A stretch of 64,000 bases of DNA from Skeletonema tropicum (GCA_037178625.1 CM074142.1:496001-560000); one strand, 5' to 3'. Positions 1 through 10,260 are shown, numbered from the stretch's first letter. Numbers and translations: made by a program. The notes: a model not told the origin generated them from the letters alone.

Positions 1-420
1 GTTATGTAAAAATCATCTAAAAGTAATTGTACTGGGAAAGGATACGAAATACAAAAGCGAAATTTGTCTCGTCTTCAAGAGAATAACACTAGTAATGATG
101 GTCCGTCAGTGGCTCCCAAACTGCTATCAATCACTGAAAAAGCACTTGTTTCGTGTAGAGATCGCGAGATCGAAGAACTTCGTGAGCGACAACAAAATTT
201 GTGTAACATGGGCAAACCTCATCTCGTCAGTATTAATTTTGCCCAAAGAGGGCTAATCAGACGTATTATGAAACACATCTGGATGCCCGTCAAGAAGCGA
301 CTTTATCTAGGCTGCGTGATAACGAACATGTGATGCATCAGACGTGCTTAATGATTTATATTCGAAAAACGCACCCGCTAACCCTTTCGTACCCTGGACG
401 CAAAATGAGCTGTCTCACAC
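1..420 (+). pseudogene. decayed coding scrap, unknown
   Basis: An open stretch in frame 1 (64-333) reads as a charged, coiled-coil-like peptide with the run REIEELRERQQ. At about 270 the sensible reading moves to another frame (THLDARQEATLSRLRDNEH) and continues to about 420. No ATG start, no splice sites and no recognised domain are visible. I infer a frameshifted remnant of a larger gene that begins left of the window. It could equally be chance open frame, so confidence is low. Confidence 0.22.
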
Positions 421-615
421 TTTTTGATTTCCCTCCAGCATTGAAAAGTATTCTTGAATTAGGACATACACGTTTTGATTTGTTGTTGTACCCTGAGCTT
501 TGAAATGTATGTGGAAAGTATGTGGGAAACTCGCACATACTTTTTTGATTTCCCTCCAGCATTGAAAAGTATGTTGGAATTAGGACATACTTTTTGGTTT
601 ATTGTTGTACCCTGA
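421..615. repeat. two ~75-bp direct repeats
   Basis: Positions 421-496 and 542-615 are near-identical. Both begin TTTTTGATTTCCCTCCAGCA and end GTTGTACCCTGA, and they are separated by about 45 bp of related sequence containing further ACATACTTTTT motifs. It looks like a short tandem duplication in non-coding DNA; function is unknown. Confidence 0.75.
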
Positions 616-1080
616 ATGCCCCACCATTCATCACACCACAAGATCCTTGCGTCCTCACCATTCCAGTTGGAACCGGCCGAGCAGAGATATTGGAGAAGAG
701 AAGCTTTTCTTTCTGTAGCGCTCATGTCTTCTTCTCTTCAGCTGAAGTAGACCAACCACATGAATATCTAATGATTCACGTGAACTTCCAAACTTGTGAT
801 AAGTTCATATTAGATTGAATTGCTGAGTGTTGACATCAAGTTTATCTATTCTACTTTCAAGTGGCCCCAAATATCATCTGATTGTCCCACCGATGGCCAT
901 GTGGGACAACTGTTCTGTTTTCTATGTACCAAACGATAGCCTCATTTCTTCCGGGAAGGTGGCATCCGTCTCCGCTCCATTGGATGAGGCAGTTTGTCGC
1001 CTTTCTCTCATACAACAAGCTGTAGCCCGGAACATGGTCCATACCATCCTCTTGCTCTAGACATCCTTGGTTTGTGACTG
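616..1080. other. intergenic, no gene seen
   Basis: Short open frames on both strands have no plausible start context, no domain and overlap each other. This is the 3' flank of the minus-strand GTPase gene. Confidence 0.6.
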
Positions 1081-2454
1081 CTATGTATTTAGGCAAGTAG
1101 AAAAAAATGATCTGAAGCATGAGAAAATTGAGCATCTCTTTTCATCATCGGAACTGTATCGAGCGAACAAATCCAAATCCTTGTCATATCGTGCCTGATA
1201 AACAAAGTAGTTTTTTTCTTTTTCCAACCTTTTCCGTTTTTCTCGTTCTATTTGTTGCTGTCTCTCCTGTTCTATTTGCTCCTGCTCACGAGTTTCCAAT
1301 TCTGTCACTCCCATGTGTACCAACATTTCCATAGCTTCAGTAACTCCTTCGCCAGTGAGTGCACTGGCTTCCACATGAGGAATACGATTCCGCTTACACC
1401 AGAGTAATATCATCAATCGATTGGCAGGCAACTGATCTTCGGCTTGTTGAAGTGATTTCAGATATGTTGCATCGTTTGACCACGAAGTCTCTTTCAATGA
1501 GTAAGTCAATTTTTTGGGCACTCTACCACGCGTACGATCTTCGGGCTGTCGATCTGTCTCGCTTTCATCAGTAATGTAGTCTTCTGCAGCGTATTCATAA
1601 GCGTATCCCTTTCCTTTGTACTCTCCGTTAGGAAATCCCATGACAGAACGATATTCATCCTGACGCATACAAGGTGATACTTCTTTTCCCTCACGAATGA
1701 GGTCTATTTTGCTCGCTACGACAATGAAGGGCACCCGTCGCCTTCTTTTCCTCTTCTTCAAGGACATACTTTCATCTTTGCTTTTCTCTCTCGCCATGTC
1801 CTCTTCCTCCCAATGCTTTAACTTTTGTATCCACTCAGAATGCCATTGCATAAGATGTAGAAATGATGTACTAGATGTGGCATCGTAAACTAACATGCAG
1901 ACATGAACATTACGAAATAACGAGTCGCCAAGAGGTTTGCTAGTCTCAGCCTGGTTGTTACATCCGCGATTGTGAAGGGAGCGTTCATGTTCCCTGTAGG
2001 CGCTGTGTAGTTGAGATTGTGTTTCTTCGTTGACATCTTTTATTCTACCGTTACCCCAGTTATTGTATCGATGCTCGTAGTGAGTGGGTCTTTTAGCGTT
2101 CGAATCTTTGATTGATATCGATAAAAACTGATAATAGTTTGATTTCTTGTCATATTCATTGGGAATTTTTTGGGGCTTGAGCCTCTCCTTGCCCGCTGTA
2201 TCCCACAGCTGCAGAAAAACGCTTCCATTATCACCTGTTTTCTTCACGTAGTAATCCGCCCCCAGAGTGGAGTTGGTGCTTCGGGAAATTCGTTGTGTTG
2301 ATTTGCTCACTTCGATATCATCCTCGAATTTACCATGCACATATCGACGCAGTAAGCAAGTTTTCCCGGCGTTTGCGCTTCCAAGAATTATACATTTCAG
2401 CCGAGTAGCACCTCGTAGATGACGCTGCTGGCTATGATTTTGATTTGTTTGCAT
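1081..2454 (-). CDS. Rab-like small GTPase with large insertions
   Basis: A 457-residue Ras-superfamily GTPase, starting at the first ATG (2452-2454); the open frame upstream has only a GTG. Visible motifs are P-loop GSANAGKT at residues 25-32, switch I Thr near 63, WDTAGKE at 84-90, G4 as ASKID near 247-251 instead of NKxD, and G5 EASAL near 365. Classic Rabs have about 200 residues. Here about 90 extra residues follow switch II, a Lys/Arg-rich segment (KKRKRRRR) precedes the G4 strand, and another insertion lies before G5. A Glu/Arg-rich coiled coil and a Cys-rich tail (CSIFSCFRSFFSTC) follow, without a clear CC or CxC prenylation end. A role in membrane traffic is inferred from the family; the specific Rab class is not clear. 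The gene is intronless. Confidence 0.82.
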   Translation of the reverse strand: MQTNQNHSQQRHLRGATRLKCIILGSANAGKTCLLRRYVHGKFEDDIEVSKSTQRISRSTNSTLGADYYVKKTGDNGSVFLQLWDTAGKERLKPQKIPNEYDKKSNYYQFLSISIKDSNAKRPTHYEHRYNNWGNGRIKDVNEETQSQLHSAYREHERSLHNRGCNNQAETSKPLGDSLFRNVHVCMLVYDATSSTSFLHLMQWHSEWIQKLKHWEEEDMAREKSKDESMSLKKRKRRRRVPFIVVASKIDLIREGKEVSPCMRQDEYRSVMGFPNGEYKGKGYAYEYAAEDYITDESETDRQPEDRTRGRVPKKLTYSLKETSWSNDATYLKSLQQAEDQLPANRLMILLWCKRNRIPHVEASALTGEGVTEAMEMLVHMGVTELETREQEQIEQERQQQIEREKRKRLEKEKNYFVYQARYDKDLDLFARYSSDDEKRCSIFSCFRSFFSTCLNT

Positions 2455-3001
2455 CGCGTGAAGTACTAAAGTAACTTCCAACCGGCGTAGCACGTCTTTC
2501 TAGCAGCTAAGGATAGAGCTGGAGATCACTGTCGTATACAACCATCATTCTTTGGACACAACCCAAATAATAGCCATCCAATCCAATCAGTTTGACTCTC
2601 TGCGTCTGCATGCGTTCAAAGAGGTTCAAAGGGTGTCAATCCGCAATCCGCAGGAAAGTATTGTTGCGTGATTTCTTTGCTGGAAGCTGGAAGTTATTTT
2701 ATGAGAGAATGTCGTTGTGACACCGACCAGCTATGTCTTCTTTAATTACATAAGTAGGAGTATATGGTAGAAGGGGCAAGTCAACTCAACAGAAGTGAGA
2801 TGTGTTGAGGCTGTTGAGGCTGTGTGGGCATACATAGAGATTGAAAGGGGTCGAGAAAAGCTTGTTTGAGCTTGTTTGCACTTACTGGGTACATTTTATT
2901 TTGAATTACCTACATTAATGACATGGTTCTCCTGTCAGCTATATATTGCGAAAAGGGTAGGTACGCCTACCGCATTGACATTGTGGTGAGGAGGATATTC
3001 A
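2455..3001. other. intergenic between two minus-strand genes
   Basis: 547 bp upstream of the Rab-like gene and downstream of POLD3. I see no gene, only the presumed promoter of the Rab-like gene. Confidence 0.6.
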
Positions 3002-4471
3002 TCACTTTTTCTTTGCGAAGAAGCTCGCAAGACCAGCCTGCTTTTTCGCCCCACCACTCTTCTTAATTCCCTTTGGTTTCGGAGCGGCAGCCTTTGTCGC
3101 AGCTGGCTTCGCCTTGACCTCCACTTCATCATCAGAAACATCCTCCCACACAGTGATAGTTTCAGTCCGCATATAACCATTTGCGTCGACAGTAGTTTCT
3201 TCCACCAATTTCTTCCTACGCTTCTTGACACCTCCACTGCTGGTACCGCCAGCTGAAGGTGCAGATTTTTCTTTCTTCTGGGTGAAAGCGTCCATCGCTC
3301 CTGTCTTCTTCTCTTCGTCTTCTGCGTCACCATCATCGTAGTCAATGTCCATATAATTTTCTTCACTTTCCTCACCCCGCTTCTGTCGTTTTGGAGCAAC
3401 CTTGCTCCTTTTTGATTCAATCCTGTCCGTATTTCTCTTTTTGGCCTTTTCATCGTTCATCAGTTCACGCGCCTCTCTCCTTGCTTCTTTCGCAACACGC
3501 GCCTTACGAGCCTTTTCTTCTTCAAGAAACTCTTCATCCTCATCGACATCACCAACAAAGTCATCAACGTTGGTGGATTTAGCCTTTTTGTTTCGGGAAT
3601 TTTCCTTTTCTTCCTCTTTCTTTGTCTTCTTCAGCTCAGCCTTTTTCGTCTTTGAGGAGGTGGCATTAGCATTCTTGAAGAACGCTGCAGCGGTGGTTGC
3701 CTTTCCCTTTTTGGTTTTGGTTGTTGCAGAATGTGAAGGTTTTGAAGCGGCTGAAGACGAATTGCTGCCAAACTTGGATTTTTTCCCGGCAGCACTAGAG
3801 GGGTAAGATGCCCCAACCACGACAACATCCCTCCCACGTTTCTCTCTCCTAATGACCCGAATACCCTCCTCATCTTGAACACACAATTCTGGAGCGGGCA
3901 AAATTGATCTGCTGCTAGATCCAGCAGATGCTTGAACGCCATCTGCACCAAAAATAGAACACAATTGCGCAGCCCCACCATTGCTTCCAGTTGTGAACAT
4001 GTCACGTTGTACCGCCAGGGCTTTCTCGTGTGCAGCCGCAACAGCTTGGATGGCACCAGCAGCGCCAACTGAATTGTCAGTCGTCGCTTGATTGGAAATG
4101 ACATTGCCGTTCTCATCAACGTCGTCTTCATCCATGTCCTCTGACACGTCTTGTGTGTCATTGCAGATGGATATGGAAAAAATGCTGCCCTGGTTATGGC
4201 GCTCATCATCACTATCATCAGGATCAGTCACGACCAACTCCATCGCAGTCCTCTTCCCACCCTCACCTCGTTTGGGAATCATTCTCACAACCTCATATTT
4301 TGTCGTTGCAGAGCCGCCAGCTCGGTTCACCACCTCCAAAATATCTCGTGCCACGCTTCTCGTCACGGCGAGCTCCAGCATTATGGAGCGCAGCGTCAGA
4401 CATTCGTGCTGATCGTTGAGGAGGGAGAGGATTTGTTCCAGCTCGTGGGCCTCGTAGGATGCCGTCGTCAT
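3002..4471 (-). CDS. POLD3: DNA polymerase delta subunit 3 (POLD3/Cdc27-like)
   Basis: A 489-residue protein, single exon, ATG at 4469-4471. POLD3/Cdc27 is an accessory subunit of replicative DNA polymerase delta that links it to PCNA in the nucleus. The N-terminal ~70 residues look like the winged-helix region of the family. The middle is long, acidic and Lys-rich and probably disordered. A conserved patch near the C-terminus reads TETITVWEDVSDDE. The protein ends in a textbook PCNA-interacting box, QAGLASFFAKKK (Q-x-x-L-x-x-F-F), after a basic run. The C-terminal PIP box plus low-complexity middle is the family hallmark; the overall size matches human POLD3 (466). It is divergent from the upstream face of the sulfotransferase gene at 4807. 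Confidence 0.85.
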   Translation of the reverse strand: MTTASYEAHELEQILSLLNDQHECLTLRSIMLELAVTRSVARDILEVVNRAGGSATTKYEVVRMIPKRGEGGKRTAMELVVTDPDDSDDERHNQGSIFSISICNDTQDVSEDMDEDDVDENGNVISNQATTDNSVGAAGAIQAVAAAHEKALAVQRDMFTTGSNGGAAQLCSIFGADGVQASAGSSSRSILPAPELCVQDEEGIRVIRREKRGRDVVVVGASYPSSAAGKKSKFGSNSSSAASKPSHSATTKTKKGKATTAAAFFKNANATSSKTKKAELKKTKKEEEKENSRNKKAKSTNVDDFVGDVDEDEEFLEEEKARKARVAKEARREARELMNDEKAKKRNTDRIESKRSKVAPKRQKRGEESEENYMDIDYDDGDAEDEEKKTGAMDAFTQKKEKSAPSAGGTSSGGVKKRRKKLVEETTVDANGYMRTETITVWEDVSDDEVEVKAKPAATKAAAPKPKGIKKSGGAKKQAGLASFFAKKK

Positions 4472-4806
4472 GGTTAGCTAGATAGACAGTGAACAGTGAC
4501 GAGGATTGGACGGTTCATGAGACTAATAATTACTTAAGTACAAACATCATCTTGAATTTATTTCAGCGCAGATCGATTTTTGATGCGACGTCAATCGGTC
4601 AATCCAGTACCGTACGGCAACACTCTCATAACATTTTCTTGCGTACGTAAATAAAGAGGGCATAAAATCACTCTTCTCGCTCCTCTCTCCTCCTCTGCGA
4701 CTGCATGCCATTAGATGCCATTGGTATGTATTGGGTTTGACACACCTATGTACCCCAGCCCACCCTAACTACCCTCATGTAATGGTACATCATATCCACT
4801 GTTTTG
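4472..4806. promoter_or_regulatory. divergent intergenic promoter region
   Basis: 335 bp separate the start codons of POLD3 (minus) and sulfotransferase 1 (plus). The region must hold both promoters. No defined element can be assigned; an AT-rich stretch with AATAAAGAGG lies at about 4649. Confidence 0.4.
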
Positions 4807-5883
4807 ATGTTACCGCCATCAATAGCCTACCCTACGCAACGATTTGAGCGATCGCTGTCTCATCATCGGCTCTTGCTACTGATCTCTTTCGCAACAGTTG
4901 TCTTCTTTGCTATCCAACTGTGGTCTTACGTAATCGTCAGTAGCAACGCAGAGCACAATCTTCGTCTTTCTCCTAACAACCATCATACAAAGAAACGCAG
5001 AACACCAGCTGCACTTCAGTTGTCTCCTGCTTGTCAACCTCGCTACAAGGTAGGCATCACTCGCGATAATACGACAGGCAGCACAACTTGGAGCACATCT
5101 CTTCCCTTTACTAGGATCTACTTCTATCACGTGAGAAAAGCGGGTGGTACGATGCTGCGTAAATTTCTGAAAAAGGTGGCTCTTACGCATAATATACATT
5201 TAGAAATTCAAGAAGGTAAATATGCAAGAGAAGAGATTGGTAGCCATCCTGGGACGATGTATGTTTCAAACCTCAGGGATCCTGTTGAGCGTTCAATATC
5301 TCATTTCAAATACGAGGGACGGTGGGATTGCAGGCAAATGATAAAGAATGCAACTCAATACATTCCAACTTTACAAAATGCGAACAAATTTGAGGATTGG
5401 GACCAAACTGGTGGTTTTGTATCATCACCTTGCGATCAACCATTTTCTTTTGATCAATGCGCAGTCAATTGCTATATCCAATCCTTTTCCGGCCATGGAT
5501 GCTCTCTAGATGATTGGAAGACGGAATTCACACTAGCACAAGAGAGACTATTTCAATACAATTTAATATTTGTCTATGAGAGGTTTACAGACCCAAACTA
5601 CGTGAAGGCGATAGAGCAATTTTTTGGTGTAGATAAAGCATTCAATGTAGAATCCAATTACTGGTGTGGACCTGAGGCAAAACAAGCAAATAAATTGTAT
5701 CCTCTCAAGACGAAATTTGAAGCTATTTTGAAGCTGGAACATTTGAATGCAATGGACACGAGATTCTACAAAGAAGCCGTGTCTTGTTGGGAAGATGATG
5801 TGGCAGAATATTCTTTTCCAAAGGCTAGTGCGGACACATTTGCTCCACAAAACAACATTAAGATAACCGGCGATGCATACTAA
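4807..5883 (+). CDS. Golgi-type sulfotransferase (type II membrane protein)
   Basis: A 358-residue protein. The ATG at 4807 is preferred over the in-frame TTG just before it. Residues 21-43 form one hydrophobic segment after a basic N-terminus, as in Golgi type II enzymes. Residues 108-117 (HVRKAGGTML) fit the 5'-phosphosulfate-binding loop and 155-167 (NLRDPVERSISHF) fit the 3'-phosphate site that binds PAPS. The enzyme probably transfers sulfate from PAPS to a carbohydrate or other acceptor in the Golgi; the acceptor cannot be predicted. Several Cys residues suggest lumenal disulfides. Its stop codon overlaps the stop of the convergent pseudouridine synthase gene by four bases. Confidence 0.82.
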   Translation: MLPPSIAYPTQRFERSLSHHRLLLLISFATVVFFAIQLWSYVIVSSNAEHNLRLSPNNHHTKKRRTPAALQLSPACQPRYKVGITRDNTTGSTTWSTSLPFTRIYFYHVRKAGGTMLRKFLKKVALTHNIHLEIQEGKYAREEIGSHPGTMYVSNLRDPVERSISHFKYEGRWDCRQMIKNATQYIPTLQNANKFEDWDQTGGFVSSPCDQPFSFDQCAVNCYIQSFSGHGCSLDDWKTEFTLAQERLFQYNLIFVYERFTDPNYVKAIEQFFGVDKAFNVESNYWCGPEAKQANKLYPLKTKFEAILKLEHLNAMDTRFYKEAVSCWEDDVAEYSFPKASADTFAPQNNIKITGDAY

Positions 5884-6890
5884 ATTGGAATGCTATACTC
5901 AATATGATCTAAACACAGTCCTTTAGCGGGTGATGTTTCGAGGAGAGGGTGTGGTATCTTTTCTTTGCAATGTTCGTCTTGATCAAATGCATCTACGTAT
6001 TTTGCCAGAGTTGCAACATCACTTTTACCTTTGCCGACGGCAGCTAATATGCCAACAATCCTTCGCATCATTTTGTAGAGGAAGAAATCGCACGTTCCAC
6101 TGATCTTGTAAATCTTTGTCTTTTGCGCACGCAGAAAGTATGGAGTTGTGTCGTCATTTTCAATTTGCAGAGGCACTTCTTCCACAGACAGTTTGACAAC
6201 CCGATGTGGATCACGCAACTCGCCAGCCTGTGTGACGCTCATCCAACTGAAATTGTGTTGCTTGTCACTCAAAATTCTTGCCGCCTCTTTCATTGCGGAC
6301 AAATCCAGTGTTTCTCTTACCCGCCATGCATACCGTGACCACACAAAGGGTGATTGATCAAAGTAACTTCCAGAGCAAATGTAATATACGTATCTCTTCC
6401 ACAAAGCAGAGTAGCGTGCATCAAAGTCGACTGTCTTTGGGACTGCCGTCACAGACTTGGACGCAATAGAACCATACCTCATTTGGGGATTCCCAGGACA
6501 GCCAGTATTGCAAGCGAATTCCTTCAAGACACTGAACAAGAACCTAGCAGCCTTTGTCTCATTATTCGAGTTTGTGTCTTCGTCCAAATCCTTCCCAGCC
6601 ATCTTGGCAAATCGCTCTACTTCGTCTTCCGTCAAATCCACAGTCGCCACTGCCCCCTGCGCATGAACTCCAGCATCAGTTCTTCCCCATGCAATAATCC
6701 GAACATGACGCTTCAGCAATCCCCGCAATCTGTGTTCTAACTGATCTTGAATAGTGTTCTGATAGGGTTGTGATTGGAAACCTTGATATGTGGTGCCATC
6801 AAAGGAAAAGCGGATGGCGAAGCGCTGCATGCCCTCTGAAGTAGCGTTGATTGCGGTGGCTCTCGCGTTCCGATCTCGTTGGTGTGGCAT
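5880..6890 (-). CDS. tRNA pseudouridine synthase, TruA family
   Basis: A 336-residue single-exon gene, ATG at 6888-6890; a second Met at residue 21 (MQRFAIRFSFDG) starts the conserved domain and is an alternative start. TruA-family enzymes isomerise uridine to pseudouridine in the tRNA anticodon arm (positions 38-40 in bacteria, 38/39 for eukaryotic Pus3). The catalytic-Asp motif is seen as GRTDAGVHAQG. The conserved KRYVYYI strand, the FFLYKMMRRIVG helix and the C-terminal SPAKGLCLDHIEY motif are in the expected order. Residues 1-20 are Arg/Ala/Thr-rich and might be a weak organelle-targeting extension. The compartment is unknown. Confidence 0.88.
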   Translation of the reverse strand: MPHQRDRNARATAINATSEGMQRFAIRFSFDGTTYQGFQSQPYQNTIQDQLEHRLRGLLKRHVRIIAWGRTDAGVHAQGAVATVDLTEDEVERFAKMAGKDLDEDTNSNNETKAARFLFSVLKEFACNTGCPGNPQMRYGSIASKSVTAVPKTVDFDARYSALWKRYVYYICSGSYFDQSPFVWSRYAWRVRETLDLSAMKEAARILSDKQHNFSWMSVTQAGELRDPHRVVKLSVEEVPLQIENDDTTPYFLRAQKTKIYKISGTCDFFLYKMMRRIVGILAAVGKGKSDVATLAKYVDAFDQDEHCKEKIPHPLLETSPAKGLCLDHIEYSIPI

Positions 6891-7606
6891 GATTTTATGT
6901 AGTACAGCGAGATTAATGATAAGTGATGAGTGTTAATATGTTGTATGGCACAGCCAGCGCTTTGGAAGTAGAGCATAAGAAGATGATAAGTACGAGGCCA
7001 ATACGAGGCTGAAAGATTCAGGTGTTGGTGTTTTCGTTGGTGTTGGCGGCTGTCGAGCTCCAAATATTCAAATGAATTCGTACGTTGGAATTAATACTCC
7101 CTACGGGAACGTAAGCAATTGCTCCAGAGGTATTGTACTTGATATACTTGAGAGGTAGATTTTGTACTTAGAGGTTCACGGTTCACCAAAAACCAAAACT
7201 GGTAGTTGTTAGAGGCGGGGTGACTATTTCGACAGCTGATGAGTCAAAAAATATTTTTTTAAAGGGAAAACATAATATCATCCTTTTTAGTGCAGATTTG
7301 GATAGATCTCATTAAGTAGAGGATGTAGGAATTTTCGATCATGAAAAAATTCCAAATATTGACCAAGTTATATACAATTCAATGAAAAATATTTGGTCAG
7401 CCTCCTGCCGCGATGGGGGACAATTTCGACACTAGGTAAACTACTAGCAAACAAGTTCCTGCCATAAAAAAACCATTACTACGCTTGTAGTGGACCGTTT
7501 TGCCTCGGAAAAAGGTTGTTATAGTGCTCTATATGATCCCAGCAACCATGCAGATGAATGTGGAATGGTAGAATTGAGCTAATTTTACAAAATGAAAGAA
7601 TGTTTA
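6891..7606. other. intergenic, no gene seen
   Basis: About 0.7 kb of AT-rich DNA. Two short runs resemble each other (GGGTGACTATTTCGACA near 7218 and GGGGACAATTTCGACAC near 7417), which may be remnants of a duplicated or mobile sequence. No supported gene. Confidence 0.5.
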
Positions 7607-8432
7607 TCAAGATTTGCAGTTTTGCTGCTGCTGAGCTTCGGCCCTCTCAGTCATCTTACGCTTACAACTTGTGCGTCGTACCTCCACTTCCTCTTTCTCA
7701 TCCTCTGCATTGTTGACACTTTCTATCACCTCTTCAAATGTTGCACTGCTACGTCTGTATCGGCAGAATATTCCTCTGTATCGACCTACACCGCGTCTCC
7801 AGGACTGTTCCTTATCATCAGCTTCATCTCCAGTCAACTCGCCATCCACTCCTCGATTGATTCGTAAGCATCATACTCATCGGTTTCAACAACGATTTGT
7901 CGTCTTCGACGTTGTTTTTGTGGCTTCCCTACTTTCGTCTCAAATTTCAACCAAAGATGATTGCACTTTACCACGAATTTCAACATCGTCCTTGCATCCA
8001 GGGAGAGGACGTCTCTCTCCTGTTCGTCATAAACACTTATATATTATCCTTGATTGTCAGCGCACGTTCCCTCGGCTGTTTCGTATCAAACAATGCTACT
8101 CATTTGATGTGCATGCTCGCTGCACTCCGTTTCTTGGATGCAAGAGTGATCGATTCAGTCCGAGTAGTTACATAATTTGGAATGATCTTGTGGGCAGCAG
8201 CCTTGGCAGCATCGTAGGGATTACCAATGCCAGCTTCTAAGCCCCTACCACCGCCTGCACTGATGTTTTAGTACCTTTATTCTTCTGTATTTCCCTCGGG
8301 GAGCTGGCTTCTGTTCCCAGTGATATGATCTCTTCGGGGTTGGATTGGGAGACTCTTACCTACTGCTTCTGCTCTCTGTTGTTTTGCTTGGAGGGCCACG
8401 TTGTAGCAAGGAATGCCACCACCGCTAGACAT
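7607..8432 (-). pseudogene. decayed minus-strand gene, unknown family
   Basis: Reading the minus strand gives protein-like text in blocks broken by stops and frame changes. One block begins at an ATG near 8432 (MSSGGGIPCYNVALQAKQQR). Next come a block with NPYDAAKAAAHKIIPNYV, one with LDARTMLKFVVKCNHLWLKF, and one with QIVVETDEYDAYESIEE. After a one-base shift at about 7860 the last block reads DGELTGDEADDKEQSWRRG and ends at 7607. The order is consistent over about 830 bp, so I infer one decayed gene, or one with introns I cannot place. I do not recognise the family. The plus-strand frames here are Ser/Leu-rich shadows. Confidence 0.45.
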
Positions 8433-9018
8433 CACGTTTGGCGCTTGCCATGTTTGATCTTTGGCTGATCATCTTCAGTTCGGCTTGGGCGGTAATTCTC
8501 CTGCATATCATGAGCATCGGCATAGATCGGCATGCCGACGGACAAGACGACGATGATTTATCTAATTTTCGACGATTTTTTGTTGGGTTTTGTAAAGTTG
8601 GGTGTTTTTATTGCATTTTTGGACAGCTCTCGATGAGTAGATGCTCCTGGGGTATCAAACTTTTGAAAATATCAAATTTTTGACTGAGAAAAAACTATTT
8701 ACCTCTACGCACAAATTAGTTAGCGACTCCTGGACCCCCCTGTCGAAGTTGAATTCCCCTGTCGAAAAAATTCACCCCGCCTCTAGGAGTAGTTGTTGCG
8801 GCAGGTTGTGGCGGTTAACATTCGGCCTTGTGGCATGTGGTGCAAGGAGAGATTACAATAAGCACATCAGAGCACGAGCAGGGCGGGCATTGTGTTAAAG
8901 TATTTTCCTCTACCTCTTTTTGTGCATGGAATGAGTTGAGTGAGACAGGATATCTTGTCACTGTCAAGGTCAAAATCAAAAAGATAGGGCCATTCCTCGC
9001 GTAGAAACAACATCACCA
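8433..9018. other. intergenic, no gene seen
   Basis: 586 bp, partly T-rich (8550-8700). The last part must contain the promoter of sulfotransferase 2. Short minus-strand coding-like text just upstream of 8432 may be a further piece of the pseudogene. Confidence 0.5.
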
Positions 9019-10260
9019 ATGACGAGGAGTAGTGCCCCAGCAAAGGGACAATCAGAAGAGACGGTCTCCCAGCGAGGGAGGCTCAACAAATATCTGCGGT
9101 CTATTCTTCTCCTCATCCTTATATTGCTCATATCATTTTCACTGCACCAGCAGACAGTCATGACACGAAGCCTCCTTCCTACATTATCGTACTCGGTTCA
9201 ACAACAAAAATCATTCTCTGGACTATCTTCTTCTTCTAACTCTAGCGACGATGCAGATCTCATAATACAACGCAGTTTCGAACAGAGCTACGCTCACATA
9301 CTGCCCTGCAAAAAGTCTTCATGGAAAGCGATGGATTCCAGAATAGCAATAGACTGCATGCAACAAACAAGAGATCACATCTTGTCGCAAAATATCAACG
9401 TCCCATGGTGGTTCCAAACACTGCTGCGTGACATTCATGCCGGCGGGACAGGCGTTTATGCACCGTGGCATCATTTTTATACATCCAAGCCGCCGTTTCA
9501 TTACTGTACCATTGGGAAAGTTGCCACAACTGAATGGAGAAAAGTGTTCTGCAAACTCAATGCGCAAGACTGTGTGGATGACCGTTCATCCTGTAGAAGG
9601 AATTGTACATGGAAAACGACGCAACAAATGCCAGCGAATGCACCGTGGGCTGTGTTCTTGAGAGATCCGCTGGAACGGTTGTTATCTGGATATTTAGATA
9701 AATGTTACAATGGAAGGGCACGTAAAAATCAAGGTCACTGTGAGCCAAATATTGTATTTAATCCAAAGCAACAATTAGTGGATGCCAAGAATAGGACATA
9801 TGCAAATCTATTGGACAGTCTAGATATCGAGGGACAAGAAAAGGCCATGTTTGGGGCCTATGTGGACGTCTTACCGCTCAAGTGGAACGTCCACTTTGTT
9901 CCACAGGCCATATTTTGTGATTTGCATCGCAACATTGACAAGTACGACTTTGTAGGAAACATGGGGAAGGACTTTTACTTTGATTTGGACCGAATGGCAA
10001 ATCAATTTGGCGGTCAATTGCCCGAAATACTCAATAGCTCCTTTGGGTACAAGGATCATGTGTTGAGTGGCAATCATGAAAATACTGGGAAACAAGGCAG
10101 TGGCCATGCCATGCATACCCCTACTAAAGTGGCCAGATTTTACACAGCAAGGACTGTCAGGAGAGCGCTGGAGTATTTATCCATTGACTACGTGTTGTTG
10201 GGCTTGCAAGTGCCAGAGTGGGCCAAACAAATGCTGAGAGACGAATCCTCGACTGTTTAA
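9019..10260 (+). CDS. carbohydrate sulfotransferase, type II membrane protein
   Basis: A 413-residue single-exon protein, ATG at 9019. Residues 27-42 are a strongly hydrophobic signal anchor. A Ser-rich stem follows, then a lumenal catalytic domain. Residues 163-173 (CTIGKVATTEW) fit the 5'-phosphosulfate-binding loop and 212-228 (VFLRDPLERLLSGYLDK) the 3'-phosphate site of the HNK-1/chondroitin-type carbohydrate sulfotransferases. Expected activity is transfer of sulfate from PAPS to a glycan in the Golgi; the acceptor is unknown. It differs clearly from the sulfotransferase at 4807 in motif spelling and flanks, so the two are not a recent tandem duplication. It is convergent with GPN3, 121 bp away. 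Confidence 0.82.
   Translation: MTRSSAPAKGQSEETVSQRGRLNKYLRSILLLILILLISFSLHQQTVMTRSLLPTLSYSVQQQKSFSGLSSSSNSSDDADLIIQRSFEQSYAHILPCKKSSWKAMDSRIAIDCMQQTRDHILSQNINVPWWFQTLLRDIHAGGTGVYAPWHHFYTSKPPFHYCTIGKVATTEWRKVFCKLNAQDCVDDRSSCRRNCTWKTTQQMPANAPWAVFLRDPLERLLSGYLDKCYNGRARKNQGHCEPNIVFNPKQQLVDAKNRTYANLLDSLDIEGQEKAMFGAYVDVLPLKWNVHFVPQAIFCDLHRNIDKYDFVGNMGKDFYFDLDRMANQFGGQLPEILNSSFGYKDHVLSGNHENTGKQGSGHAMHTPTKVARFYTARTVRRALEYLSIDYVLLGLQVPEWAKQMLRDESSTV

Noticed and set aside
3391..3806. Plus-strand open frames opposite POLD3 (Ser/Phe-rich)
   Set aside because: They are antisense shadows of a Lys/Glu-rich coding strand; the minus strand has a full POLD3 with PIP box.
4807..10260. The two sulfotransferases as a recent tandem duplication
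   Set aside because: Motif spelling and flanking domains differ throughout; they belong to different subgroups.
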